DNA of 64,000 nt from positions 1 through 64,000 of the forward strand of contig DATJQI010000024.1 in assembly GCA_035505915.1 (NCBI GenBank), read 5' to 3'. A program made the translations under genes and the position numbers. Below the pieces are notes generated by a model. That model saw only the letters and a list, made by a program, of their open reading frames with translations. It had not been told where the DNA came from and did no database searches. This document shows, piece by piece, positions 25,623-32,958 of the stretch (position 1 is the stretch's first letter; the number at the start of each line of letters is the position of its first letter). This stretch comes from 40CM-2-70-7 sp035505915 (lineage in GTDB: Bacteria; Gemmatimonadota; Gemmatimonadetes; Gemmatimonadales; GWC2-71-9).

Positions 25623-25868
25623 TCAGCCGTGATGGGTCCCGGAAGGCGTCGGGATCCGGACCTGCGCCAGCACCTTGTCGGCGAAATCCGCCGACGGCGC
25701 GAAGCGCGCGAGCTGCGCCAGCTCCACCAGGAGCTTCCGCTCGCGCTCGGCCACGGCGAGGCACTCGGCACATTCCGTCAAATGGAACGTGCGGGCCGCG
25801 CTCAGGAGGCCGGTGGCCCAGAGCTCGACTTCATCCGGGGTCAGATGAGTCTGAGGTCGTTCGTTCAT
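25623..25868 (-). CDS. Zinc-finger anti-sigma factor (zf-HC2-like)
   Basis: 81 residues. The His/Cys motif FHLTECAECLAVAER near residue 30-44 matches the zinc-binding anti-sigma domain that sequesters ECF sigma factors. LTPDEVELWATG precedes it. No membrane helix is present, so it is a soluble regulator rather than a membrane-bound one, though the mature protein is short and could be a C-terminally reduced form. ATG start, 34 bases after the sigma factor gene, which lies directly upstream. Partner: the sigma factor at 25903-26463. Confidence 0.82.
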   Translation of the reverse strand: MNERPQTHLTPDEVELWATGLLSAARTFHLTECAECLAVAERERKLLVELAQLARFAPSADFADKVLAQVRIPTPSGTHHG

Positions 25869-25902
25869 GTAGTCCTCTTACGGGCTGCCCCGTGACGGGG
25901 TT

Positions 25903-26463
25903 TCACTCCCGGGCCCCTTCCAGATATCCCCGCAACTCATTACGCGCCCGGTGGATATACGTTTTCACCGTGCCCAGCGGAAGATCGAGCATCCGAGCGA
26001 TTTCCTCGTAGGAATGCCCCTCCACGTGGCGTAACAGAATGCACGAGCGGTACTCGGGGCGGAGCCGGGCGATGGCCTGCTCGATGGCGCCGCCCAGCTC
26101 CCGGGACTCGACCTCGTCCAGCGGGCTCTCGCCCTGGTCGCCGAGCTGCGGGGCACTGGCGTGCATCTCCTCGGGGGAGCGCGCGGAGGGCGAGCCGTCC
26201 AGGGACAAGGTGTCGATCTGCCGGCGGCGCAGGTGATCGATGGCCGCGTTGTTCGCGATCTTGAAAATCCACGAGGAGAACTTGTACTCGGGCTTGTAGG
26301 TGCGGATGGCGTTGAGAACCTTGATGAACGTTTCCTGCGCCAGATCCTCCGCCAGGGCGCGGTCCCGCACCATCCGGTAGATGAGCGAGAATACCGGGCG
26401 CTCGTACCGGTGGACCAGCTCGCGGAACGCGGGCTCGTGCCCTTCGCGCGCCCAGCGCACCAC
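25903..26463 (-). CDS. ECF-type RNA polymerase sigma factor
   Basis: 186 residues. Sigma-2 (HRYERPVFSLIYRMVRDRALAEDLAQETFIKVL) and sigma-4 (LRPEYRSCILLRHVEGHSYEEIARML followed by LPLGTVKTYIHRAR) are intact, and the short linker between them lacks sigma-3, as in ECF factors. It should direct RNA polymerase to its own regulon under control of the anti-sigma downstream. The GTG used gives MVRWAREGHEPAFREL. A CTG eight codons upstream (26487) would add LRGASDQE, which fits the usual N-terminus better, so the true start is uncertain. The start region is shared with the divergent ubiE promoter. Confidence 0.9.
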   Translation of the reverse strand: MVRWAREGHEPAFRELVHRYERPVFSLIYRMVRDRALAEDLAQETFIKVLNAIRTYKPEYKFSSWIFKIANNAAIDHLRRRQIDTLSLDGSPSARSPEEMHASAPQLGDQGESPLDEVESRELGGAIEQAIARLRPEYRSCILLRHVEGHSYEEIARMLDLPLGTVKTYIHRARNELRGYLEGARE

Positions 26464-26498
26464 TTCCTGGTCGCTGGCGCCCCGCAGGTCGTTCGGCC

Positions 26499-26512
26499 TA
26501 TCTTTTGCGCCT
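26499..26512 (+). promoter_or_regulatory. Candidate -10 box of ubiE, leaderless arrangement
   Basis: TATCTT (26499-26504) lies eight bases before the ubiE ATG at 26513. No ribosome-binding site and no clear -35 are visible. The same short interval also holds the start region of the divergent sigma-factor gene. Confidence 0.3.
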
Positions 26513-27241
26513 ATGGCGCCGTCTCCTCAGTCGGACGTGATGCGCGTGGGGGGAGATGCGAAGCGATCGTATGTCCGCGGCATGTTCGCCGCCATCGCCC
26601 CCCGCTACGACCTCCTCAATCACCTGCTCAGCTTCAACGTGGACCGCCGCTGGCGGCGCCGCGCCGTGCGGCGCCTCGGCTGGGAGCGGCGGCCCGACGG
26701 CCTGTACCTGGACCTGTGCGCCGGCACGCTCGACCTAGCCGCGACGCTGGCCCGGGCCGACGGGTTCCGCGGCCGGATCATCGGCGCCGACTTCGCCATC
26801 CCCATGCTCGCGCGGGGCCGGGCCAAGTCGGCCCGCGTCCGCCCGGTCGGCGCCGACGCCCTGGAGCTGCCGTTTCCCGATGGGGAGTTCGACGGCGCGC
26901 TGGTGGGCTTCGGGGTCCGCAACCTCGCCGACCTGGACTCCGGTCTGGCCGAGGCGGCTCGGGTGCTGAAACCCGGGAGCCGCCTGGTGGTGCTCGAGTT
27001 CACCACGCCGCGGTTCGCGCCCCTGCGCGCGGCCTACCTCTTCTACTTCCGGCGGCTCCTGCCGCTGATCGGACGCGCGGTGTCGAAACATACGGACGCC
27101 TATACCTACCTGCCAGAGTCGGTGCTCAATTTCCCCTCGCCCGACGGCCTGGCGCGCCGCCTGGAAGCGGCCGGCTTTCACGACGTGGACTTTGACCTCC
27201 TGAGCGGCGGCATCTGCGCCCTGCACTATGGCACTCGATAA
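26513..27241 (+). CDS. ubiE: UbiE/MenG-family quinone methyltransferase
   Basis: 242 residues. Methylates the demethyl-quinone ring as the last step of quinone synthesis (menaquinone expected here). Motifs are RSYVRGMFAAIAPRYDLLNH (about 19-38), the SAM loop YLDLCAGTLDLAATLA (about 64-79), GADALELPFPDGEFD and FGVRNLADLDSGLAEAARVLKPG, and VVLEFTTPR. The ATG is eight bases after a -10-like TATCTT with no ribosome site. It overlaps the following UbiD-family gene by 14 bases, so four quinone genes are read together. Confidence 0.93.
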   Translation: MAPSPQSDVMRVGGDAKRSYVRGMFAAIAPRYDLLNHLLSFNVDRRWRRRAVRRLGWERRPDGLYLDLCAGTLDLAATLARADGFRGRIIGADFAIPMLARGRAKSARVRPVGADALELPFPDGEFDGALVGFGVRNLADLDSGLAEAARVLKPGSRLVVLEFTTPRFAPLRAAYLFYFRRLLPLIGRAVSKHTDAYTYLPESVLNFPSPDGLARRLEAAGFHDVDFDLLSGGICALHYGTR

Positions 27242-28709
27242 CCTGCGCGACTTTCTGGAGGCGATCGACTCGGCCGGCGATCTGGTCCGCGTCCACCGGC
27301 CCGTGTCGGCGGACAAAGAGATCACGGAGATCGCGGACCGCTGCATGAAGTCGGCGGGCGGCGGCCCCGCGCTGCTCTTCGAGCATCCGACCCTCGTGGG
27401 CGGCGGCGCGTCGCCGCACCCGGTCGCCGTCAATCTGTTCGGCTCCGAGCGCCGGATGTGCCTGGCCCTGGGCGTCGCCCGTCTCGACGAGATCGGCGAC
27501 CGGCTCTCCGAGATGGTGAACCTCAAAGTCCCGGAGGGGCTGCTCGGGAAGCTCGCGCTGCTTCCGAAGCTCGCCGAGCTGGCCAAGTTCCCGCCCCGCT
27601 CCTCCGGCGGACGGCCCGTCTGCCAGGACGTGGTGCTCCAGGGTCCGGACATCGACCTCGGGCGCCTGCCGATTCCCATCTGCTGGCCGCAGGACGGCGG
27701 GCCCTATATCACGTTGCCTCAAGTCATCACCCGGGATCCGGTGGGCGGCGCGCGGAACGTCGGGATGTACCGGGTGCAGGTGATCGGCCGCGACTCGCTC
27801 GCCATGCACTGGCAGCGTCACAAGGTGGGGGCGGCGCACTGGCGTGAGATGGCGGCGCGGGGCGAGACCATGCCCGTCGCCATCGCGCTCGGCGGGGATC
27901 CCGCCGGCATCTACGCCGCGTCGGCGCCCCTCCCGCCGGGGATCGACGAGTACCTCTTCGCGGGATTCCTGCGGCGCGAGCCGGTCCGGCTGGCGAAGTG
28001 CGTGACTTCGGACCTCGAGGTGCCGGCCGAGGCGGAGATCGTGATCGAAGGACTGATCGACCCGCGTGAGCCCCTGGTGAGGGAAGGGCCCTTCGGGGAC
28101 CACACCGGGTTCTACTCGCTGGCCGATCTCTACCCCCGGGTCCAGGTCACTGCCGTCACGCGGCGCGCGGACCCGATCTGGCCGCACACGATCGTCGGGC
28201 GGCCCCCGATGGAGGATTACTGGCTCGGTCACGCCACCGAGCGGATCTTCCTGCCGCTCCTCAGGCTCACGCTCCCCGAAGTGGTCGACCTGCACATGCC
28301 CGCCGAGGGGATCTTTCACAATCTCGTGTTCGTGAGCATCGACAAGCAGTTCCCGGGGCAGGCCTACAAGGTGATGAACGGGCTCTGGGGGCAGGGGCTG
28401 ATGTCGCTCGCGAAGGTCATCGTCGTGGTGGACAAGGACGTCAACGTGCGCGACCCCAAGGAAGCGTGGTGGGTGGCGCTGAACCACATCGACCCCGAGC
28501 GGGACGTCCGGTTTTCGATGGGTCCCATCGACGTGCTCGACCACGCCAGCCGGGAGTTCACGTTCGGGTCGAAGATGGGGATCGACGGCACGCGGAAGTG
28601 GAAGGAAGAAGGATTCAGCCGGGAGTGGCCCGACAAGATCGTGATGGACGACGCCACCAGAGCCCGCGTGGACGCGATGTGGAGGGAGCTTGGCATCTCC
28701 ATCCCGTGA
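27228..28709 (+). CDS. ubiD: UbiD-family prenylated-FMN decarboxylase
   Basis: 493 residues, full length for UbiD-type (de)carboxylases that use prenylated FMN. Key segments are ALDNLRDFLEAIDSAGDLVR, NLFGSERRMCLALGV, ITRDPVGGARNVGMYRVQVI, the Arg/Glu region EGPFGDHTGFYSL near residue 285, and IVGRPPMEDYWLG near 324. The cofactor is made by UbiX, encoded two genes downstream. With UbiA and UbiE beside it, the enzyme probably decarboxylates the prenylated dihydroxynaphthoate intermediate of the futalosine menaquinone route, since classical menaquinone synthesis needs no separate decarboxylase. That pathway assignment is inference. Confidence 0.9.
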   Translation: MALDNLRDFLEAIDSAGDLVRVHRPVSADKEITEIADRCMKSAGGGPALLFEHPTLVGGGASPHPVAVNLFGSERRMCLALGVARLDEIGDRLSEMVNLKVPEGLLGKLALLPKLAELAKFPPRSSGGRPVCQDVVLQGPDIDLGRLPIPICWPQDGGPYITLPQVITRDPVGGARNVGMYRVQVIGRDSLAMHWQRHKVGAAHWREMAARGETMPVAIALGGDPAGIYAASAPLPPGIDEYLFAGFLRREPVRLAKCVTSDLEVPAEAEIVIEGLIDPREPLVREGPFGDHTGFYSLADLYPRVQVTAVTRRADPIWPHTIVGRPPMEDYWLGHATERIFLPLLRLTLPEVVDLHMPAEGIFHNLVFVSIDKQFPGQAYKVMNGLWGQGLMSLAKVIVVVDKDVNVRDPKEAWWVALNHIDPERDVRFSMGPIDVLDHASREFTFGSKMGIDGTRKWKEEGFSREWPDKIVMDDATRARVDAMWRELGISIP

Positions 28710-29589
28710 GGGACAGACCCTCGGAGGCCATTCCCTCCTGGTCCGCTACGCCAACTTCGTCCGGCTCCCGCACACCGTCTTCGCCCTCCCGTTCGCCCTG
28801 ATCGGGGCGGTGGCGGCGTCGTGGACGGCGCCGGTGGGGTGGCGGACCGTCGCGCTGGTGGTGGTCGCGTTCACGGCCGCCCGCTTCGTCGCCATGGGCT
28901 TCAACCGCATCGCCGACCGGGACCTGGACGCCAGGAACCCGCGCACCGCGTCCCGGGACCTCCCGCAGGGGCGGATCGGCCTCGGGGAAGCCTGGGCCTC
29001 CGTAATCGTCGCCGCGCTGATCTTCGAGGGCGCGGCCTGGGCCTTGAACCCGCTCTGCTTCAAGCTGTCTCCCGTCGCCCTCGCCGCCGTCACCGGCTAC
29101 AGCTACACCAAACGCTTCACCTGGTCGTCGCACCTGTGGCTGGGTCTGGCGGACGCCATCTCCGGACCGGCGGGGTACCTCGCCGTCACCGGCCGCTGGA
29201 GCGAGCCCTGGTGGGCGCTGCCGGTGCTGGCGCTGGTGGTGACCTGCTGGGTGGGAGGCTTCGACATCTTCTACGCGCTCCAGGACGAAGAATTCGACCG
29301 CCGGGAAGGGCTGCACTCGGCGGTGGTGCGCTTCGGCGCCGGGCCGGCGATCCTCCTGGCCAAGGTCCTGCACGGCGTGGCGATCCTCGCGCTGGTCGCC
29401 TTCGGCCTGGCCGCCGGGTTCCACGCGCCCTTTCTGATCGGCGTGGGGATCGGAGCCGCCCTCATCGCCTGGGAGCACCAGCTGGTGCGGCCCGGGGATC
29501 TCTCGCGCTTGAACGCGGCGTTCTTTACGATGAACGGCATCATTTCCATCACGGTCTTCCTGGGAGCGCTCGTGGACCGGGTGATATGA
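28690..29589 (+). CDS. ubiA: UbiA-family polyprenyltransferase (MqnP-like)
   Basis: 299 residues, multi-pass inner-membrane prenyltransferase that joins a polyprenyl chain to an aromatic acid. The first Asp-rich motif is MGFNRIADRDLDARNPRT (about residues 72-89); the second is GFDIFYALQDEEFDRREGLH (about 189-208). GYSYTKRFTWSSHLWLG lies between them. TTG start at 28690 inside the end of the upstream gene, with GGAGGGAG two bases before it; the two genes overlap by 20 bases. By context it most likely prenylates the dihydroxynaphthoate of the futalosine pathway, but a benzoate substrate cannot be excluded. Confidence 0.88.
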   Translation: MASPSREGQTLGGHSLLVRYANFVRLPHTVFALPFALIGAVAASWTAPVGWRTVALVVVAFTAARFVAMGFNRIADRDLDARNPRTASRDLPQGRIGLGEAWASVIVAALIFEGAAWALNPLCFKLSPVALAAVTGYSYTKRFTWSSHLWLGLADAISGPAGYLAVTGRWSEPWWALPVLALVVTCWVGGFDIFYALQDEEFDRREGLHSAVVRFGAGPAILLAKVLHGVAILALVAFGLAAGFHAPFLIGVGIGAALIAWEHQLVRPGDLSRLNAAFFTMNGIISITVFLGALVDRVI

Positions 29590-29594
29590 AGAAG

Positions 29595-29668
29595 GGGAAG
29601 CGGGAGGGGGGAAGAGGGAAGCGTGGGGGCGGGAAGGCACACGCGCCGCTGCCCTCGTCCCGCTTCCC
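29595..29668. repeat. 11-bp inverted repeat in a purine-rich gap before ubiX
   Basis: GGGAAGCGGGA at 29595-29605 pairs exactly with TCCCGCTTCCC at 29658-29668 across 52 bases. The gap between ubiA and ubiX is 139 bases, far longer than other junctions in this gene run, and is strongly purine-biased on the plus strand in its first half. A second copy of GGGAAGCG sits inside. It could attenuate ubiX expression or stabilise the mRNA; no T-run follows, so it is not a standard terminator. Confidence 0.5.
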
Positions 29669-29728
29669 GCGGGTTCAGCGGGGTCACCACCCGCTGCGGA
29701 GCCCCACCCCCAATCGGAGGGGCCGCTA

Positions 29729-30319
29729 GTGGACCGCCATCCCGTCACCCTGGCGATCACCGGTGCCTCGGGCGCGCCGTACGCGGTGCGGCTGCTGCAG
29801 GTGCTGGCGACCAATCACGTGCCGACGTGGCTCCTCATCTCCACGCACGGCTGGCGGCTGCTCGAGGAAGAGTGCGGCATCAAGAGCGACCGGGAGCTGA
29901 CCGGGGCCACGGGGGGCGACTGGTCCTCCGTGACGGTCTTCGACGACAAGGACCGCGGCGCCTTGCCGGCGTCGGGCTCGGTGAAGAGCGCCGGGATGGT
30001 CATCTGTCCCTGCTCCATGGGGACGGTCGCCGCCGTGGCGCACGGGACCAGCCGCTCTCTCATCGAGCGCTCGGCGGACGTGGCCCTGAAGGAGCGGCGG
30101 CCGCTGATCCTCGTGCCACGGGAGACGCCGCTCTCGCTCGTGCATCTCCGCAACCTCACGCTCGCCACCGAGGCCGGCGCGCTGGTGCTTCCGGCCGCCC
30201 CCGGCTTCTACCACCGTCCCGAGAAGGTGAGCGACCTGGTGGACTTCGTCGTCCAGCGGATCGTGGATCACCTGGGTCTCGAGATCCGGGTGGCGCCGCG
30301 GTGGGGAGGGGGCGGATGA
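29729..30319 (+). CDS. ubiX: Flavin prenyltransferase UbiX
   Basis: 196 residues. UbiX makes the prenylated FMN cofactor required by UbiD. The flavodoxin-like start VTLAITGASGAPYAVRLLQV contains the diagnostic GASGAP; VICPCSMGTVAAVAHGTS, then RRPLILVPRETPLSLVHLRN (the phosphate/prenyl site) and AAPGFYHRPEKVSDLVDFVV complete the family pattern. GTG start at 29729 with GGAGG about ten bases upstream. The presence of ubiX together with ubiD in one run supports a dedicated decarboxylation step in quinone synthesis. Its TGA overlaps the next ATG. Confidence 0.95.
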   Translation: MDRHPVTLAITGASGAPYAVRLLQVLATNHVPTWLLISTHGWRLLEEECGIKSDRELTGATGGDWSSVTVFDDKDRGALPASGSVKSAGMVICPCSMGTVAAVAHGTSRSLIERSADVALKERRPLILVPRETPLSLVHLRNLTLATEAGALVLPAAPGFYHRPEKVSDLVDFVVQRIVDHLGLEIRVAPRWGGGG

Positions 30320-30798
30320 GGCTGGGGATCATCTCGGACACGCACAACCTGCTGCGGCCCGAGGTGCTCGAAGTCTTCTCGCAGGTGGACCACATCCTGC
30401 ACGGCGGGGATGTGGGCGACGAAGAGGTCCTCATCCAGCTCGAAGCGGTGGCGCCCGTCACCGCGGTGTTCGGCAACACGGACGGCTCACGGCTCCGGCG
30501 GCGGCTTCCTCAGGTGGCACAGGTGCAGCTCGACGGCTTCGACATCGTCGTGACGCACGGCGATCAGCTGGGCTCCCCGACCCCGACCCTCCTGCACGAG
30601 GCGTTTCCGAAGGCCGAGATCATCGTGTTCGGGCATACTCACCGGGCGGTGCTCGAGCTGGTGGACAAGACGGTGACGGTGATGAATCCGGGGTCGGCGG
30701 GTCCCCGGCGGTTCGATCTGGCGGGGCCGTCGGTGGGGATCATGGAGCTCGAGCCGGGGATCCCGCCGCGGGCGAGGATCGTTCCGCTTCAGACCTGA
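30316..30798 (+). CDS. YfcE/MJ0936-type metallophosphoesterase
   Basis: 160 residues. The two-metal phosphoesterase motifs are present in order: MRLGIISDTHNLL (DxH), HILHGGDVGDEEV (GD), VFGNTDG (GN-D), VVTHGDQLG (TH/GH) and VFGHTHRAV (GHTH). These small cytoplasmic enzymes hydrolyse phosphodiesters; the natural substrate is unknown. ATG overlapping the ubiX stop (ATGA). The stop lies within the end of mutM on the other strand: the two genes overlap tail to tail by ten bases. Confidence 0.92.
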   Translation: MRLGIISDTHNLLRPEVLEVFSQVDHILHGGDVGDEEVLIQLEAVAPVTAVFGNTDGSRLRRRLPQVAQVQLDGFDIVVTHGDQLGSPTPTLLHEAFPKAEIIVFGHTHRAVLELVDKTVTVMNPGSAGPRRFDLAGPSVGIMELEPGIPPRARIVPLQT

Positions 30799-31691
30799 CA
30801 CCACGGGCACATCGTCGTGGCCCGCGCATCAATGGCGTGCGTCGTGACCAGGCGATGTCCGCAGCGCCGGCAGGGCTCGCCACCCCGGCCATAGACGTTG
30901 AGCCGGAGCTGAAAGCTCCCCGGCTGGCCCGTCCCGGTACGGTAGTCGCGGAACGTCGTGCCCTCGGCCTTGATGGCCCGCTTCAGGATCGCCACGACGG
31001 CCCGGTGCAGGGCCCGTGTTTCGGCCGGCGAGAGCGACGCCGCGGGGCGTGACGGGTCGACCCGCGCACTGAACAGCGCCTCGTTGGCGTAGATGTTCCC
31101 CACGCCCACCACTCGAGCCTGATCCATGATCACCTTCTTCACCGCGGCCCGACGGCCCGCCAACCGGGCGGCGAGCAGGTCGGGAGTGAACGCGGGGTCA
31201 AGCGGCTCCGGTCCCAACCGGGCCTCGTAGCGTGCCCACGCCGCGCCATCCAACAGCCAAATCGATCCGAACCGTCGGACATCCCGATACACGAATCGCG
31301 AACCCGGGCCCGGCGTCGCCGAAGCGACTGTCCCACGTTGCCTGTCGCGCAGGCGACGCCGGGCCCGGGTTCGCGGCCGGGGCCCGAGCTCGAGTATGAG
31401 CACGGCGTACTTGGCCTCTTCTGGAGTGAGGTCCCGTTCGTAGACGACGAGTGCGCCGGTCATGCCGAGGCGAATCACCATCCTCAGGCCTGAGGCGAGA
31501 TGAAACACCGCGTGCTTCGCCCGGCGGGTGACCGCGGTGACCCGCGCGCCGGAGAGCGCGCGGAGCAGGGCGGGCTTCGAGACTTTGCGCAGGACGTCCG
31601 TCTTCGACAGGGTCGCTCGGAAGATGCGCCGGCCCACCATCCGCGGCCGGAGGTCCCGGACGATGGTCTCGACCTCAGGCAGCTCCGGCAC
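30789..31691 (-). CDS. mutM: Formamidopyrimidine-DNA glycosylase MutM with an in-frame palindromic insertion
   Basis: 300 residues; usual length is about 270-290. MutM removes 8-oxoguanine and other oxidised bases. The catalytic start PELPEVETIVRDL follows the initiator GTG, so Pro2 and Glu3 are intact. YRDVRRFGSIWLL, VVGVGNIYANEALF (H2TH) and the C-terminal zinc finger GGEPCRRCGH ... TTMCPWCQ are present. Between LILELGPRP and SRFVYRDVRRFG the protein carries about 26 extra residues, rich in Arg at first (RTRARRRLRDRQRG) and then in Gly/Pro (TPGPGSR), at about 106-132. They are encoded by the 79-bp inverted-repeat element listed separately. Without them the linker would have family length. 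Overlaps purD by 17 bases. Confidence 0.93.
   Translation of the reverse strand: MPELPEVETIVRDLRPRMVGRRIFRATLSKTDVLRKVSKPALLRALSGARVTAVTRRAKHAVFHLASGLRMVIRLGMTGALVVYERDLTPEEAKYAVLILELGPRPRTRARRRLRDRQRGTVASATPGPGSRFVYRDVRRFGSIWLLDGAAWARYEARLGPEPLDPAFTPDLLAARLAGRRAAVKKVIMDQARVVGVGNIYANEALFSARVDPSRPAASLSPAETRALHRAVVAILKRAIKAEGTTFRDYRTGTGQPGSFQLRLNVYGRGGEPCRRCGHRLVTTHAIDARATTMCPWCQV
31297..31375. repeat. 79-bp palindromic element inside mutM (24-bp perfect inverted arms)
   Basis: The left arm is 31297-31320 and the right arm 31352-31375; they are exact reverse complements over 24 bases and enclose a 31-base loop that contains a smaller GCGAC/GTCGC stem (31324-31328 with 31344-31348). The arms share the core GAACCCGGGCCCGGCG. 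The element contains no stop in the mutM frame, so it is translated. No direct target duplication is evident at the edges. Its size and position resemble palindromic elements that enter genes in frame in some bacteria, such as the Rickettsia elements, but I do not recognise this family. An mRNA hairpin this stable should slow or pause translation. Confidence 0.85.
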
Positions 31692-32958
31692 GGGCGATCT
31701 CCCGCCAGGCGATGTCCCGGCGCCAGTGCATCCCCTCGAAGCGCACCAGCTCCGCCCCGGCCCGGCTCTTCGCGGCCGCCTCGGCGATGGTCCGGCCGAC
31801 GCCGGTGACGTCGAGCACACGGCCTCCGGAGACCCGCAGGATGCCGTCGTGCCCCCGGGTGGTTCCGGCGTGGAACAAGAGCTGATCCGCGGGCCACTCT
31901 TCGGGGAGCGTGATCGTGGCGCCGTGCCGGGGCCGGTCCGGATAGCCGTCCGCGGCGAGCACCGTGGTCACCGCGGCCCGCGCCGGGTCGATCGTGTCCC
32001 GATCGGGACGCCAGGCGCCCGTGGCGATGGCGGCGAGGTGCGCCGTGAAGCCGTCGGGCAGGGCGGGGAGAAGCGCCTGCGTCTCGGGATCCCCGAAGCG
32101 GCAGTTGAACTCGAGGACGTTCGGCGTGCCGTCGGGAGCCACCATCAGCCCCGCGTACAGCACGCCCGAGTACGGCGCGCCGTCCGCGGCGAGCTGCTTC
32201 AGCGTGGGCTCGAGGACTTCACGGCGGACGCGGGCCAGGAGGGGCGCGCTGGTGAGTCCCACCGGCGTGTAGGCGCCCATCCCTCCGGTATTCGGTCCCG
32301 TGTCTCCTTCGCCGACCCGTTTGTGGTCCTGGGCCGGGGGGAGGATCAGGATCCGCTCGCCGTCGGTGAGCGCGAGAACCGAGAGCTCTTCGCCTTCGAG
32401 AAAGTCCTCGACCACCACTTCCTTGCCGGCGTCCCCCAGGGAGCCCCGGAGCATCCCCTCGGCCACCGAGGCCGCCTCGGCCCGCGTGGCGCAGACCACG
32501 GCGCCTTTCCCGGCGGCCAGGCCTGAGGCTTTGACCACGAGGGGCTCGGGGTGGGACTGGATGTACGCGCGGGCCTGAGCGATGTCGGTCAGGGTCCGGG
32601 AGCGGGCGGTGGGCACTCCGGCCCGCGCCATCACGTCCTTGGCGTAGGCCTTGGAGGCCTCGATCCGGGCCGCTTTGGCGCTCGGGCCGAACACGGACCG
32701 GCCGGCGGCGCGCAGGCGGTCGGCCAGCCCCGCGGCGAGCGGGGCTTCGGGGCCGACGATGACGAGATCGATCTTCTGGCGCGTGACCGCCTGGACGAGA
32801 TCGTCCACGGCGGTCGCGGGAACGGTGAGGTTGGTGCCGAGCAGAGCGGTGCCGGGGTTGCCGGGGGCCGCGAACAACGCCTGCGCCAAGCCGTCGCGCT
32901 TCAGGGCCCAGAGCAGGGCGTGCTCGCGGCCCCCTCCGCCGACGACCAGGACTCTCAC
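31675..32958 (-). CDS. purD: Phosphoribosylamine-glycine ligase
   Basis: 427 residues, normal for PurD, which joins phosphoribosylamine to glycine in purine synthesis. The N-terminal VLVVGGGGREHALLWAL (residues 3-19) is the family start. VIVGPEAPLAAGLADRL follows, then the ATP-grasp region with LVVKASGLAAGKGAVVC (about 140-156), NTGGMGAYTPVG (about 224-235), and the metal/Arg-binding NVLEFNCRFGDPETQ (about 280-294). GTG start overlapping the stop of the M48 gene (GTGA). No other purine gene is adjacent, so it is dispersed. Confidence 0.95.
   Translation of the reverse strand: MRVLVVGGGGREHALLWALKRDGLAQALFAAPGNPGTALLGTNLTVPATAVDDLVQAVTRQKIDLVIVGPEAPLAAGLADRLRAAGRSVFGPSAKAARIEASKAYAKDVMARAGVPTARSRTLTDIAQARAYIQSHPEPLVVKASGLAAGKGAVVCATRAEAASVAEGMLRGSLGDAGKEVVVEDFLEGEELSVLALTDGERILILPPAQDHKRVGEGDTGPNTGGMGAYTPVGLTSAPLLARVRREVLEPTLKQLAADGAPYSGVLYAGLMVAPDGTPNVLEFNCRFGDPETQALLPALPDGFTAHLAAIATGAWRPDRDTIDPARAAVTTVLAADGYPDRPRHGATITLPEEWPADQLLFHAGTTRGHDGILRVSGGRVLDVTGVGRTIAEAAAKSRAGAELVRFEGMHWRRDIAWREIARAGAA

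Noticed and set aside
25583..25771. Small ORF in another frame over the anti-sigma gene
   Set aside because: The frame at 25623-25868 carries the His/Cys zinc motif and a proper start; this one has none.
29591..29728. Short protein gene in the gap before ubiX
   Set aside because: All frames are short and purine-biased with no start and ribosome site pair.
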